NCBI GenBank assembly: GCA_028713345.1
Contig: JAQTOM010000012.1
Location: 1,291-35,700 of the forward strand
Direction: 5' to 3'
Source of the DNA: Gallionellaceae bacterium
GTDB lineage: Bacteria > Pseudomonadota > Gammaproteobacteria > Burkholderiales > Gallionellaceae
DNA: 34,410 bases
This document shows positions 16,035-23,025 of the stretch, piece by piece; the stretch's first letter is position 1, and the number at the start of each line of letters is the position of its first letter. The notes under the pieces were generated by a model. It was not told the DNA's origin. It saw only the letters and a list, made by a program, of their open reading frames with translations, and did not search any database. The position numbers were made by a program, and so were the translations under genes.

Positions 16035-16892
16035 ATGAATAATACATTGGCGTTACAGATACCTTCTGCCGTTGGCAGTTTGGAAGGCTATGTCCAGACG
16101 GTGAACAAATTCCCCATGCTGACGCATGAGGAAGAGTTGGAATTGGCAGCACGCTTCCGCCGTGACAACGACTTGGAGGCTGCGCGCCAGCTTATCGTAT
16201 CGCACCTGCGGCTTGTGGTCAGCGTAGCGCGCGGTTATGCTGGTTACGGCCTGCCGCAGGCAGACCTGATACAAGAGGGTAATATCGGCCTGATGAAGGC
16301 AGTCAAGCGCTTTGACCCGGAGCGGGGTGTGCGTCTGGTGTCGTTCGCGTTGCACTGGATACGCGCTGAAATGCACGAATATATCCTGCGCAATTGGCGT
16401 CTGGTCAAGATTGCCACCACCAAGGCACAACGCAAACTGTTCTTCAACCTGCGCAGCCTGAAGCAGGGTTCGGAGTCGCTCAGGCCGCAGGAAGCCAACT
16501 CGATTGCGCAACAACTGAATGTCAGCACAGACGATGTGCTGGAGATGGAAGCCCGTTTCAACGGCCATGAGGTCGCGCTGGATCCGGGGGCAAATGATGA
16601 AGATGACAGCTATGCGCCCATCACCTACCTGGCGTCTGCTGCCGACGACGAGCCTTCCTCCATGCTTGAGAGAAAACAACTGGAGACGCTGAAGAACGTG
16701 GGGTTGGCACAGGCATTGGCTGGCCTGGATGAGCGTAGCCGCCGTATTATTGAGGCGCGCTGGCTACGCGAAGATACCACTGCGACACTACATGAATTGG
16801 CCGATGAGTTGGGCGTGTCAGCCGAACGCATACGCCAGATCGAACAGAAAGCGCTGGCGAAGATGCAGGTTACATTGTTGTCAGCCACATAA
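16035..16892 (+). CDS. rpoH: Heat-shock sigma factor RpoH (sigma-32)
   Basis: RpoH directs RNA polymerase to heat-shock promoters (chaperones, proteases). The 285-residue protein has region 2 (LRLVVSVARGYAGYGLPQADLIQEGNIGLMKAV), the sigma-32-specific RpoH box QRKLFFNLR at residues 132-140, and a region 4.2 helix-turn-helix at the end (ELADELGVSAERIRQIEQKAL). AGGAGA precedes the ATG with a spacing of about eight bases. It follows ftsYEX as in gamma- and many betaproteobacteria but has its own CIRCE-controlled promoter region. A strong terminator follows. Confidence 0.97.
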   Translation: MNNTLALQIPSAVGSLEGYVQTVNKFPMLTHEEELELAARFRRDNDLEAARQLIVSHLRLVVSVARGYAGYGLPQADLIQEGNIGLMKAVKRFDPERGVRLVSFALHWIRAEMHEYILRNWRLVKIATTKAQRKLFFNLRSLKQGSESLRPQEANSIAQQLNVSTDDVLEMEARFNGHEVALDPGANDEDDSYAPITYLASAADDEPSSMLERKQLETLKNVGLAQALAGLDERSRRIIEARWLREDTTATLHELADELGVSAERIRQIEQKALAKMQVTLLSAT

Positions 16893-16917
16893 CGCCGAGA
16901 TTGGGATCGTAACTATT

Positions 16918-16953
16918 AAAAAAGCCGCAGGATTTTCCTGTGGCTTTTTTATT
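16918..16953 (+). terminator. Intrinsic terminator behind rpoH, shared with convergent sspB
   Basis: GCCGCAGGA and TCCTGTGGC form a nine-bp stem (one G-T pair) around a short TTT-type loop, followed by TTTTTTATTT on the plus strand and preceded by AAAAAA, so it can serve both directions. The sspB stop codon (16949-16951) lies within its T run. Confidence 0.9.
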
Positions 16954-17341
16954 TCACTACCCTGAGATATGGCTTGGTTGGCGGAGGTGGCGACTTGTCG
17001 CCGTCCTCGGGTTCTGCTGCAGGCGCGGATTCCTGCACCTGAAACACCAGCCCTTGGCCATTTTCCTTGGCGAAAATACCGATTACCGCAGCTATCGGTA
17101 CAACAATCCCATGTGGCACTCCGCCAAACCGTCCTTCGCAGGTAATCTCATCGTTATCCAGATGGAGATTGCGCACCGCATCCACACTAAGGTTGAGTAC
17201 GATCTCCCCATCCTTGATGAAGGCCGTCGGTACCCGCGTCATCCCGTCTACACGCACCGCCAGATAGGGTGTCAGGCCACTGTCGGCACACCAGTCGTAA
17301 ATCGCGCGAATCAGGTAAGGTTTGGTGGACAGGTCACTCAC
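16949..17341 (-). CDS. sspB: ClpXP adaptor (stringent starvation protein B)
   Basis: SspB binds ssrA-tagged and some other proteins and hands them to the ClpXP protease. The N-terminal domain (about residues 5-110) has KPYLIRAIYDWCADSGLTPYLAV, IVLNLSVDAVRNLHLDND and FGGVPHGIVVPIAAVIGIFA. A flexible acidic/proline-rich linker leads to the C-terminal ClpX-binding peptide KPYLRVVK, as in the family. It starts five bases after the sspA stop, and the pair is probably one operon. Confidence 0.95.
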   Translation of the reverse strand: MSDLSTKPYLIRAIYDWCADSGLTPYLAVRVDGMTRVPTAFIKDGEIVLNLSVDAVRNLHLDNDEITCEGRFGGVPHGIVVPIAAVIGIFAKENGQGLVFQVQESAPAAEPEDGDKSPPPPTKPYLRVVK

Positions 17342-17346
17342 AATGC

Positions 17347-17946
17347 TTACTTGCGCATCGCTTTTTCGGCAGGCGTCATTGCCTCAATGTAGGCGGGGCG
17401 GGAAAACAGCCTTTCGGCATATTTCATCAGCGGCGCAGCCTCCTTGCCGAGCTGGATACCATAATGATCCAGACGCCACAGCAACGGTGCAATTGCCACA
17501 TCGAGCATGGAGAACTCATCGCCCAGCATATATTTCTGTTTGGTAAATACCGGTGCGAGTTGCGTCAAATTATCGCGTACCGCCAGGCGCGCCTTGTCAG
17601 CTGCTTTCTGTGCGCCATGCTCAATGGCATCAATATGGCAAAACAATTCGCTCTCGAAGCGGTGCAGGAACAACCTTGCGCGCGCGCGCATCACCGGGTC
17701 GGCAGGCATCAACTGCGGGTGAGGGAAACGCTCATCGATATATTCGTTGATGATGTTGGCCTCAGATAAAATCAGGTCGCGTTCCACCAGCACCGGAACC
17801 TTGTTATAGGGGTTCATTACGGCAAGGTCTTCCGGTTTGTTGAACACGTCCACATCAATAATCTGGAAGTCCATGCCTTTTTCAAACAGGACAATGCGGC
17901 AACGTTGGCTGAACGGGTCTGTCGTTCCCGAGTAAAGCGTCATCAT
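17347..17946 (-). CDS. sspA: Stringent starvation protein A (GST-fold RNA polymerase partner)
   Basis: SspA has a glutathione S-transferase fold but binds RNA polymerase and affects transcription under starvation and acid stress. The thioredoxin-like domain begins MTLYSGTTDPFSQRCRIVLFEKGMDFQI, with PYNKVPVLVERDLILSEANIINEYIDERFPHPQLMP following, and an all-helical C-terminal domain. I use the ATG at 17946, which gives the family start M(M)xLYSG. A GTG at 17958 is also possible and would overlap the stop of the small ORF upstream (GTGA). In many betaproteobacteria cytochrome bc1 genes precede sspA; here they do not. Confidence 0.95.
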   Translation of the reverse strand: MMTLYSGTTDPFSQRCRIVLFEKGMDFQIIDVDVFNKPEDLAVMNPYNKVPVLVERDLILSEANIINEYIDERFPHPQLMPADPVMRARARLFLHRFESELFCHIDAIEHGAQKAADKARLAVRDNLTQLAPVFTKQKYMLGDEFSMLDVAIAPLLWRLDHYGIQLGKEAAPLMKYAERLFSRPAYIEAMTPAEKAMRK

Positions 17947-17954
17947 AGCGCGGC

Positions 17955-18089
17955 TCACTCCTTGATCTGTCGGTGGCGACGCATCGCACCGCTCGCCGGT
18001 ATAAATAAAAACTTCGTCGCTGCCGCACCAACCAAGGCAGCGAACAGCACCGGAGCATTGCCGATACTGTGATTACCATTTGAAAACAT
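17955..18089 (-). CDS. Small predicted membrane protein upstream of sspA (unrecognised)
   Basis: A 44-codon frame starts with an ATG at 18089 preceded by GGGGAG at good spacing. It encodes a short polar start (MFSNGNHSIG), one hydrophobic helix (NAPVLFAALVGAAATKFLFI, about residues 11-30) and a basic tail (AMRRHRQIKE). Its TGA overlaps a possible GTG start of sspA. I do not recognise the family. A good ribosome site, a plausible inside-positive helix and coupling to sspA favour a real small protein; the short length keeps confidence moderate. Confidence 0.5.
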   Translation of the reverse strand: MFSNGNHSIGNAPVLFAALVGAAATKFLFIPASGAMRRHRQIKE

Positions 18090-18159
18090 GAAATTCTCCC
18101 CGTTTTTTCTGTACAGTACGAACCAAATCGCAATGCACAGGCTCGACCACAAAGGGCGG

Positions 18160-18188
18160 ATGATGTCTATTTTGGAAAATAAAGTCAA
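18160..18188 (-). promoter_or_regulatory. Candidate promoter for the small ORF-sspA-sspB operon
   Basis: On the minus strand TTGACT (18188-18183) and CATCAT (18165-18160) are spaced by 17 bases, matching -35 and -10 consensus in five and four of six positions. The start of the small ORF is about 70 bases downstream. No other pair in the 18090-18303 gap fits better; the gap also holds a small CCACGG/CCGTGG hairpin (18229-18246). Confidence 0.35.
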
Positions 18189-18303
18189 CTCCGAGTACAT
18201 TCCATAAAAGTCGGGAATGCTCATTCATCCACGGTTAAAGCCGTGGTATCCTGTCCTTAATACAGCGTAAATTGACATCAAATAATTCGGGAATCCAGAG
18301 TCT

Positions 18304-18984
18304 ATGGGCAAATTTATTCTTATCGCATTGCTTCTCTCACTCAACACGGCTGCCGCACTGGGGCTGAACGACCTTTCCGACAAGAATGCGGTGGCGGGGT
18401 TGAAAGAGGCTTTGGTGAAGGGTGCAGGTAATGCGGTGGGTAAGCTCGGCAGAGCAGATGGCTTTCTTGGCAATGCCCAAGTGAAAATTCCGCTGCCCGA
18501 TTCACTGCAAAAGATGGATGGGTTGCTGCGCAATTTCGGCATGGGAAAGTATGCAGACGACCTGATAGTGACCATGAACCGCGCTGCCGAAGCAGCCGTG
18601 CCGGAGGCCAAAACACTGCTGGTAGGTGCGATAAAAAATATGAGCGTGCAGGATGCCAAGGGTATACTCGCAGGTGGCAACACTGCCGCTACGGAATATT
18701 TCCGCAACAAGACTTCGCAGCCGCTGGCTGAAAGATTTCTACCCATCGTAAAAAGGGCCACTGCCAAGGTGAATCTCGCCCAGAAGTATGACCAGTTCGC
18801 GGGGAAAGCCGCAAAATTCGGCCTGGTGGATGAAAAACAGGCGAATCTGGAAAGCTATGTCACACAAAAGGCGCTGGATGGTATGTTCCTGATGATGGCG
18901 GAAGAAGAAAAAAATATCCGTGCCGACCCAATGGGACAGGCCAGCAAGCTGCTATCAAAAGTATTCGGTGCAATCGGAAAATAA
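18304..18984 (+). CDS. DUF4197 family exported protein
   Basis: This 226-residue protein has a signal peptide (MGKFILIALLLSLNTAAALG) and the DUF4197 pattern: LKEALVKGAGNAVGKLGRADGFL near residue 35, VKIPLPDSLQKMDGLLRNFGMGKYADDLIVTMNRAAEAAVPEA, then ILAGGNTAATEYFRNKTSQPL and the QKALDGMFLMMAEEEKNIRADP segment near the end. The family is common in Gram-negative bacteria and of unknown function; a mostly helical periplasmic or lipid-associated protein is expected. It stands alone on the plus strand between sspA and the cytochrome gene. Confidence 0.88.
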   Translation: MGKFILIALLLSLNTAAALGLNDLSDKNAVAGLKEALVKGAGNAVGKLGRADGFLGNAQVKIPLPDSLQKMDGLLRNFGMGKYADDLIVTMNRAAEAAVPEAKTLLVGAIKNMSVQDAKGILAGGNTAATEYFRNKTSQPLAERFLPIVKRATAKVNLAQKYDQFAGKAAKFGLVDEKQANLESYVTQKALDGMFLMMAEEEKNIRADPMGQASKLLSKVFGAIGK

Positions 18985-19017
18985 ATCTGGAACAAATAGT
19001 ACCTATGGCTGTCACAT

Positions 19018-19045
19018 TTGGCGTTAAGCACACTTGCAGTATAAA
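19018..19045 (+). promoter_or_regulatory. Candidate promoter for the cytochrome gene
   Basis: TTGGCG (19018-19023) and TATAAA (19040-19045) with a 16-base spacer lie 80 bases before the cytochrome ATG, behind the DUF4197 stop. The downstream leader has a perfect AAGGAGG ribosome site (19113-19119), eight bases from the ATG, which points to strong expression. Confidence 0.45.
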
Positions 19046-19127
19046 TTCCGCCGCTATTTGTTGGCTTAGGACAAATATGAGGGTTGGAATGAGTCACATA
19101 TTTTTATACGTTAAGGAGGGGGCATCA

Positions 19128-19448
19128 ATGAGCATTCGCAATCTGGTTATGTTGGCGGCAGGTTTGGTTCTGGCAGGTAACGCACTCGCCGAAAATGGTG
19201 AGGCACTGGCGAAAAAAGGCAATTGCCTGACTGGTTGCCACGCAATTGACAAGAAGCCACTTGGTCCATCTTTTAAGGATGTTGCCGCAAAATACAAAAA
19301 TGACAAAGGTGCACAAGTCACGCTGGAAAAGAAAGTACGTAACGGCGGCGTCGGCGTATGGGGTTCAATACCAATGCCGGCAACTGCCGGCTCAATCAGT
19401 GACGGCGACATCAAGGCCATCGTGCAGTGGGTGTTGTCACTTAAGTAA
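19128..19448 (+). CDS. Small periplasmic c-type cytochrome with CX3CH haem motif
   Basis: A 106-residue precursor with a signal peptide (MSIRNLVMLAAGLVLAGNALA) and a class I cytochrome c domain of the c551/c5 type: GEALAKKGNC near residue 25, AIDKKPLGPSFKDVAAKY, KVRNGGVGVWGSIPMP with probable axial ligand Met83, and SDGDIKAIVQWVLSL as the final helix. The haem-binding segment is Cys33-Leu-Thr-Gly-Cys37-His38, with three residues between the cysteines instead of the normal two (TGC CTG ACT GGT TGC CAC, 19224-19241). Relatives read CLxCH, so Gly36 (GGT) looks like an inserted codon. The rest of the fold is intact. It probably carries electrons in the periplasm. A strong hairpin follows. Confidence 0.9.
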   Translation: MSIRNLVMLAAGLVLAGNALAENGEALAKKGNCLTGCHAIDKKPLGPSFKDVAAKYKNDKGAQVTLEKKVRNGGVGVWGSIPMPATAGSISDGDIKAIVQWVLSLK

Positions 19449-19466
19449 TTGCCTGCTTTCTACATG

Positions 19467-19500
19467 AAGACAAGGCCAGCGTGAAGCTGGCCTTGTCTTT
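19467..19500 (+). terminator. Hairpin terminator behind the cytochrome gene
   Basis: AAGACAAGGCCAGC (19467-19480) and GCTGGCCTTGTCTT (19486-19499) form a perfect 14-bp stem with a GTGAA loop, then a short T stretch. A weaker CCCC...GGGG hairpin followed by TTTTT lies at about 19532-19555 and may back it up. Confidence 0.8.
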
Positions 19501-19705
19501 AGTCTGGTAATTCCCCTGTCTTAAAGGTTTCCCCGGCTTAAGCTTGGGGTTTTTGCCGTTGCGGCCATTTGGCCTGCCCGGCGCTTCCACATTATTCTTT
19601 GGCTTGCGGCAATACCGGGAATGCCCATTCCCGAGAAGGCCAAAGCGAATTGGAGATAGGCGCTGGGGTATAATTGATTGCGCTACACTTATTGCCGCAC
19701 CATCC

Positions 19706-21748
19706 ATGAATATTTTCTACGAAGAAGACGGCACTTTCAAAGTCGGCACTATCCTTGCCGACAACACCACCTCATTGCAGGTGGAAAGCATGCATGGCAA
19801 GCGCAGCAAGATCAAGGAGGCAAGCGTGCTGCTGCGCTTTGCCCAGCCGGGATTGACAGAATTTATGGCGCAGGCGGGAAACATCGCAGCAGACATGGAT
19901 GTGGAGTTCCTGTGGGAATGCAGCCCGCCGGAAGACTTCGGCTTCAGCAAGCTGGCCAGCGAGTATTTCGGCCATGCACCCAACTCCATCGAAGCAGCAG
20001 GCACGTTGATTCGCCTGCATTCCTCGCCGATGTATTTTTACAAGAAGGGCAAGGGGCACTACAAGGCCGCCCCGCCTGATGCGCTCAAGTCGGCGCTGGC
20101 CAGTGCCGAGAAAAAACGTTTGCTGGCCGCATTGCAGGCGCGTTACACCGAGGAACTGACCTGCTTCAAATTGCCGCCGGAATTTGCCGACAAGTTGCCG
20201 CAACTGCTGTACAAGCCCGACCGCAACCTGCCGGAAACAAAGGCGCTGGAAGCCGCCTGTGCCGCCACGCGTTTGTCTGCGGTGCATCTGTTGCAGCGCT
20301 GCGGCGCGCTGCCTTCCTCGCAGGACTACCATTTGCAGCGCTTCCTGTTCGAGCACTTCCCGCAGGGCACCGGTTTCCCGCAAGTCAGCGTGGACCCGCA
20401 CCCGGAATTGCCGCTGGCCGAAGATACCGCCTTCAGCATCGACGATGCGTCCACCACGGAAATTGACGATGCCTTCTCGGTACGCAAACTCGCCAGCGGC
20501 AACTGGCGTATCGGTGTGCACATCGCCGCGCCTGCACTGACCATTCCTCCCGGCTCGCCGATTGATGCCATCGCCGCCCAGCGCATGTCCACGGTGTACA
20601 TGCCGGGCGACAAGATCACCATGCTGCCGGACAGCGTGGTGCAGGCCTATACGCTGAGTGCGGACACCGTTTGCCCGACGCTTTCCATGTACCTCGAAGT
20701 GGAGGCCGATACGCTCGCCGTACTCAATACGGAAAGCCGCATCGAGCGCATCCACATTGCCGCCAACCTGCGCCATGACACGCTGGAGCCCCTGTTCAAC
20801 GAAGCCACGCTGGCCGCCGGCAAGCAGGATTATCCCTACGCGCCGGAGCTCAAGCTGCTGTGGAGCATCGCACAAAAGCTGGAAGCGCTGCGCGGCAAGT
20901 CTGCCGATAACAGCACCCAGCAGATAGACTATAATTTTCATGTGGAAAGTGACCGCGTCACCATCAGCACGCGGGAGCGTGGCTCACCCATCGACAAGGT
21001 GGTGGCGGAGTTGATGATTTTCGTCAATGCGGAATGGGGCAAATTGCTCGCGGCGCACGACGTGGCCGGTATCTACCGCACACAGGGCAACGGCAAGGTG
21101 AAGATGAGCACAGTGCCTGCGCCGCACCAGGGGTTGGGCGTGGCGCAGTATTTATGGTCCAGCTCGCCGCTGCGCCGCTATGTGGATTTCGTCAACCAGC
21201 GCCAGATCATCAACCTGTTGCGTGGCGAGGCACCGGCCTATGCAAAGAACGACACCGCATTATTCGCCGTGATGAGCGATTTTGACGCAGCCTACACCGT
21301 GTATAACGAATTTCAGCGCAACATGGAACGTTACTGGTGTCTGCGCTGGCTGTTGCAGGAGAAAGACAAGCTGGCCGTTACGGGTAACACTCCCCTGCTT
21401 GAAGCCCCCCGCCTCAATCCTCTGGGTGAAACAACTAGCCATTCAACTAGGCTGCAAAATACCGCAGCCAAGTTGCTGGTTACCCCGCAAGCGGGAGAGG
21501 AGGCAAGCGTGAAAACGAGGCCGAAGGCCGAAGTTTCGAGGGACGGCCAAAGCAATCTTATTGTCGAGGCGCTGGTGCTGCGCGAAAACCTGGTAAGGCT
21601 TGCGAACATCCCGCTGATGGGACGCATCCCCTCTCTGCCGGAGCTGCCGCCCAATAGCCGTGTCGTACTGGAAATCGGCGAGATTGACCTGCTCGACCTG
21701 AATTTCAATGCCCGCTTCGTGGCAGAGGCAGATACAATCGCATCATGA
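19706..21748 (+). CDS. RNB-domain exoribonuclease (RNase II/R family), with repeat-derived insert
   Basis: This 680-residue protein is an RNase II/R family member that degrades RNA 3' to 5'. The catalytic RNB core contains FSIDDASTTEIDDAFSV with the metal-binding aspartates (about residues 248-260), GVHIAAPA, RMSTVYMPGDKITMLP and the SSPLRRYVDFVNQRQI segment. The N-terminal part has the short betaproteobacterial layout rather than two full cold-shock domains. After the conserved ERYWCLRWLLQE near residue 550, about 60 residues of low-conservation sequence with a family 1 repeat core precede the conserved C-terminal IVEALVLRENLVRLANIPL. A TATAAT box lies at 19669-19674, 32 bases before the ATG, without a clear -35. 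The tonB-like gene follows after 132 bases. Confidence 0.9.
   Translation: MNIFYEEDGTFKVGTILADNTTSLQVESMHGKRSKIKEASVLLRFAQPGLTEFMAQAGNIAADMDVEFLWECSPPEDFGFSKLASEYFGHAPNSIEAAGTLIRLHSSPMYFYKKGKGHYKAAPPDALKSALASAEKKRLLAALQARYTEELTCFKLPPEFADKLPQLLYKPDRNLPETKALEAACAATRLSAVHLLQRCGALPSSQDYHLQRFLFEHFPQGTGFPQVSVDPHPELPLAEDTAFSIDDASTTEIDDAFSVRKLASGNWRIGVHIAAPALTIPPGSPIDAIAAQRMSTVYMPGDKITMLPDSVVQAYTLSADTVCPTLSMYLEVEADTLAVLNTESRIERIHIAANLRHDTLEPLFNEATLAAGKQDYPYAPELKLLWSIAQKLEALRGKSADNSTQQIDYNFHVESDRVTISTRERGSPIDKVVAELMIFVNAEWGKLLAAHDVAGIYRTQGNGKVKMSTVPAPHQGLGVAQYLWSSSPLRRYVDFVNQRQIINLLRGEAPAYAKNDTALFAVMSDFDAAYTVYNEFQRNMERYWCLRWLLQEKDKLAVTGNTPLLEAPRLNPLGETTSHSTRLQNTAAKLLVTPQAGEEASVKTRPKAEVSRDGQSNLIVEALVLRENLVRLANIPLMGRIPSLPELPPNSRVVLEIGEIDLLDLNFNARFVAEADTIAS
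21386..21558 (+). repeat. Dispersed palindromic repeat, family 1, copy C, in frame inside the RNB ribonuclease gene
   Basis: The non-conserved in-frame segment contains ACCCCGCAAGCGGGAGAG (21482-21499), identical over its core to copy B in ftsY, then GAGGCAAGCGTGAAAACGAG and a GGCCGAAGGCC hairpin. Upstream in the same insert is GGCTGC-AAAATACC-GCAGCC (21450-21469). Boundaries are approximate; the left part is not recognisably related to copies A and B, so the insert may be composite. Confidence 0.65.
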
Positions 21749-21880
21749 TCAGGAAAAAATCTACAGAGATCGCCGCAGACAGGCCGGGCTGCAATGCGTA
21801 CACACTGTACAGTGGTTTGCGATGAAGACTAATCCCCGGTTTATGTCTGAACCGTACAGGTAGACGAGAAACGAGCAGGC

Positions 21881-22768
21881 ATGCAATACAGCAGACTGGC
21901 CGCACAGCAGGCCTTGGCAGGTTTCCTCAAACAGCCGCTTTCGGCTGCTTTTGCCTTCTCGTTGGTGCTGCATTCTATTGTGCTGTTTGGCGTCGGCTTT
22001 GTCCTGCCCGACCCGCGCAAGGCTGCCGATTCCCAGCACCCGCTGCAAGTGGTACTGGTCAACAGTAAATCCAGGGAACGCCCGGCCCACGCCGATGCAC
22101 TGGCGCAACACAACCTCGATGGTGGCGGGAATACTGCTGAAAAGCTCAGGGCGTCCACTTCCATGCCAATACTAAGCGATGACAAGCAATTCACGCCGGA
22201 GCAGGCCGCCCAGCGCGTACAACAACTGGAACAGGAAACCAAACGCCTGATGACCCAGGCCAAGAGTACATACAGTGTTGAACAGGAAAAAAATCAGCAG
22301 CAACAGCAGGAGAGCGACCGCAAGAGCGGCGAAGACCTGGTGCAGCGTAGCCTGGAAATTGCCCGCCTGGAAGCGCAAATCGAGAAAAACACTCGCATGT
22401 ATCAAGAAATGCCCCGACGCAAGTTTATCGGGGCACGGACTCGAGAGTATCGCTTTGCGCAATATATCGAGGACTGGCGCATCAAGGTAGAGCGCATCGG
22501 AAACCTGAATTACCCCGAAGATGCGCGCAGGCAGAAAATTTATGGCAGCCTGCAACTGACCGTATCCATCCGTGCCGACGGCAGCGTGGAAAGTGTGGAG
22601 GTAAGCCATTCATCCGGGCAGCGCATCCTGGATGCGGCGGCACAGCGCATCGTCAAGCTGGCTTCCCCCTTCGCGCCGCTCCCGCCGGACATTCGCCGCG
22701 ACACCGACATCCTCAGCATCACCCGCACTTGGACTTTCACCCAGACAGAGAGACTGGAGAGTGAGTAA
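21881..22768 (+). CDS. TonB-family energy-transducing protein
   Basis: This 295-residue protein has a short cytoplasmic N-terminus, one transmembrane helix (AFAFSLVLHSIVLFGVGFVL, about residues 23-42, with the His typical of TonB helices), a long Gln/Glu/Lys-rich periplasmic stretch likely to be coiled (residues 105-175) and a TonB C-terminal domain: NLNYPEDARRQKIYGSLQLTV, RADGSVESVEVSHSSGQRILDAAAQRIVKLASPFAPLPP. TonB couples the proton-motive force to outer-membrane transporters; ExbB/ExbD are not in this window. Similar genes near RNB ribonuclease genes occur in betaproteobacteria. A terminator follows. Confidence 0.9.
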   Translation: MQYSRLAAQQALAGFLKQPLSAAFAFSLVLHSIVLFGVGFVLPDPRKAADSQHPLQVVLVNSKSRERPAHADALAQHNLDGGGNTAEKLRASTSMPILSDDKQFTPEQAAQRVQQLEQETKRLMTQAKSTYSVEQEKNQQQQQESDRKSGEDLVQRSLEIARLEAQIEKNTRMYQEMPRRKFIGARTREYRFAQYIEDWRIKVERIGNLNYPEDARRQKIYGSLQLTVSIRADGSVESVEVSHSSGQRILDAAAQRIVKLASPFAPLPPDIRRDTDILSITRTWTFTQTERLESE

Positions 22769-22848
22769 ACTTCCTTCCTTGGCACCATCGCCGTTCGGCT
22801 ATATTGTGCGGAAGGCAGGTAAGTGCGGCCATCTCGGGCGCACAAAAG

Positions 22849-22879
22849 AAAATGGCTTGCAGCAATGCAAGCCATTTTT
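22849..22879 (+). terminator. Bidirectional intrinsic terminator between the tonB-like gene and mlaA
   Basis: AAAATGGCTTGCA (22849-22861) and TGCAAGCCATTTT (22866-22878) form a perfect 13-bp stem with a GCAA loop, with A runs before and T runs after, so it can end both convergent transcripts. Confidence 0.9.
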
Positions 22880-22913
22880 GTACTATTGATCCGGCACGGA
22901 TTAAACTAAACCA

Positions 22914-22979
22914 CCGTTCGTGCTGAGCATGTCGAAGCACATGAATCCGTACACATTTCGACAGGCTCAATGCGAACGG
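22914..22979. repeat. Dispersed repeat, family 2, full inverted-repeat copy
   Basis: CCGTTCGTGCTGAGCATGTC (22914-22933, arm continues to 22936) pairs with the arm at 22957-22979 (TTCGACAGGCTCAATGCGAA and on), with four differences in 23 positions. A second overlapping inverted repeat, ATGAATCCGT (22941-22950) and ACGGATTCAT (22976-22985), lies inside and next to it. The right arm matches the fragments in ftsE and rluD. Confidence 0.75.
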
Positions 22980-23025
22980 ATTCATGGATAAAGTGTGCCG
23001 AACCTATAGTAACAGGCTGGTAGTT

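Noticed and set aside
18272-18277. TTGACA before the DUF4197 gene as a -35 box
   Set aside because: It lies only 26 bases before the ATG and has no -10 at a suitable distance.
19772-20941. 389-codon frame opposite the RNB ribonuclease gene
   Set aside because: The plus strand has the full RNB motifs; the antisense product is a Gln/Arg-rich shadow without recognisable features.
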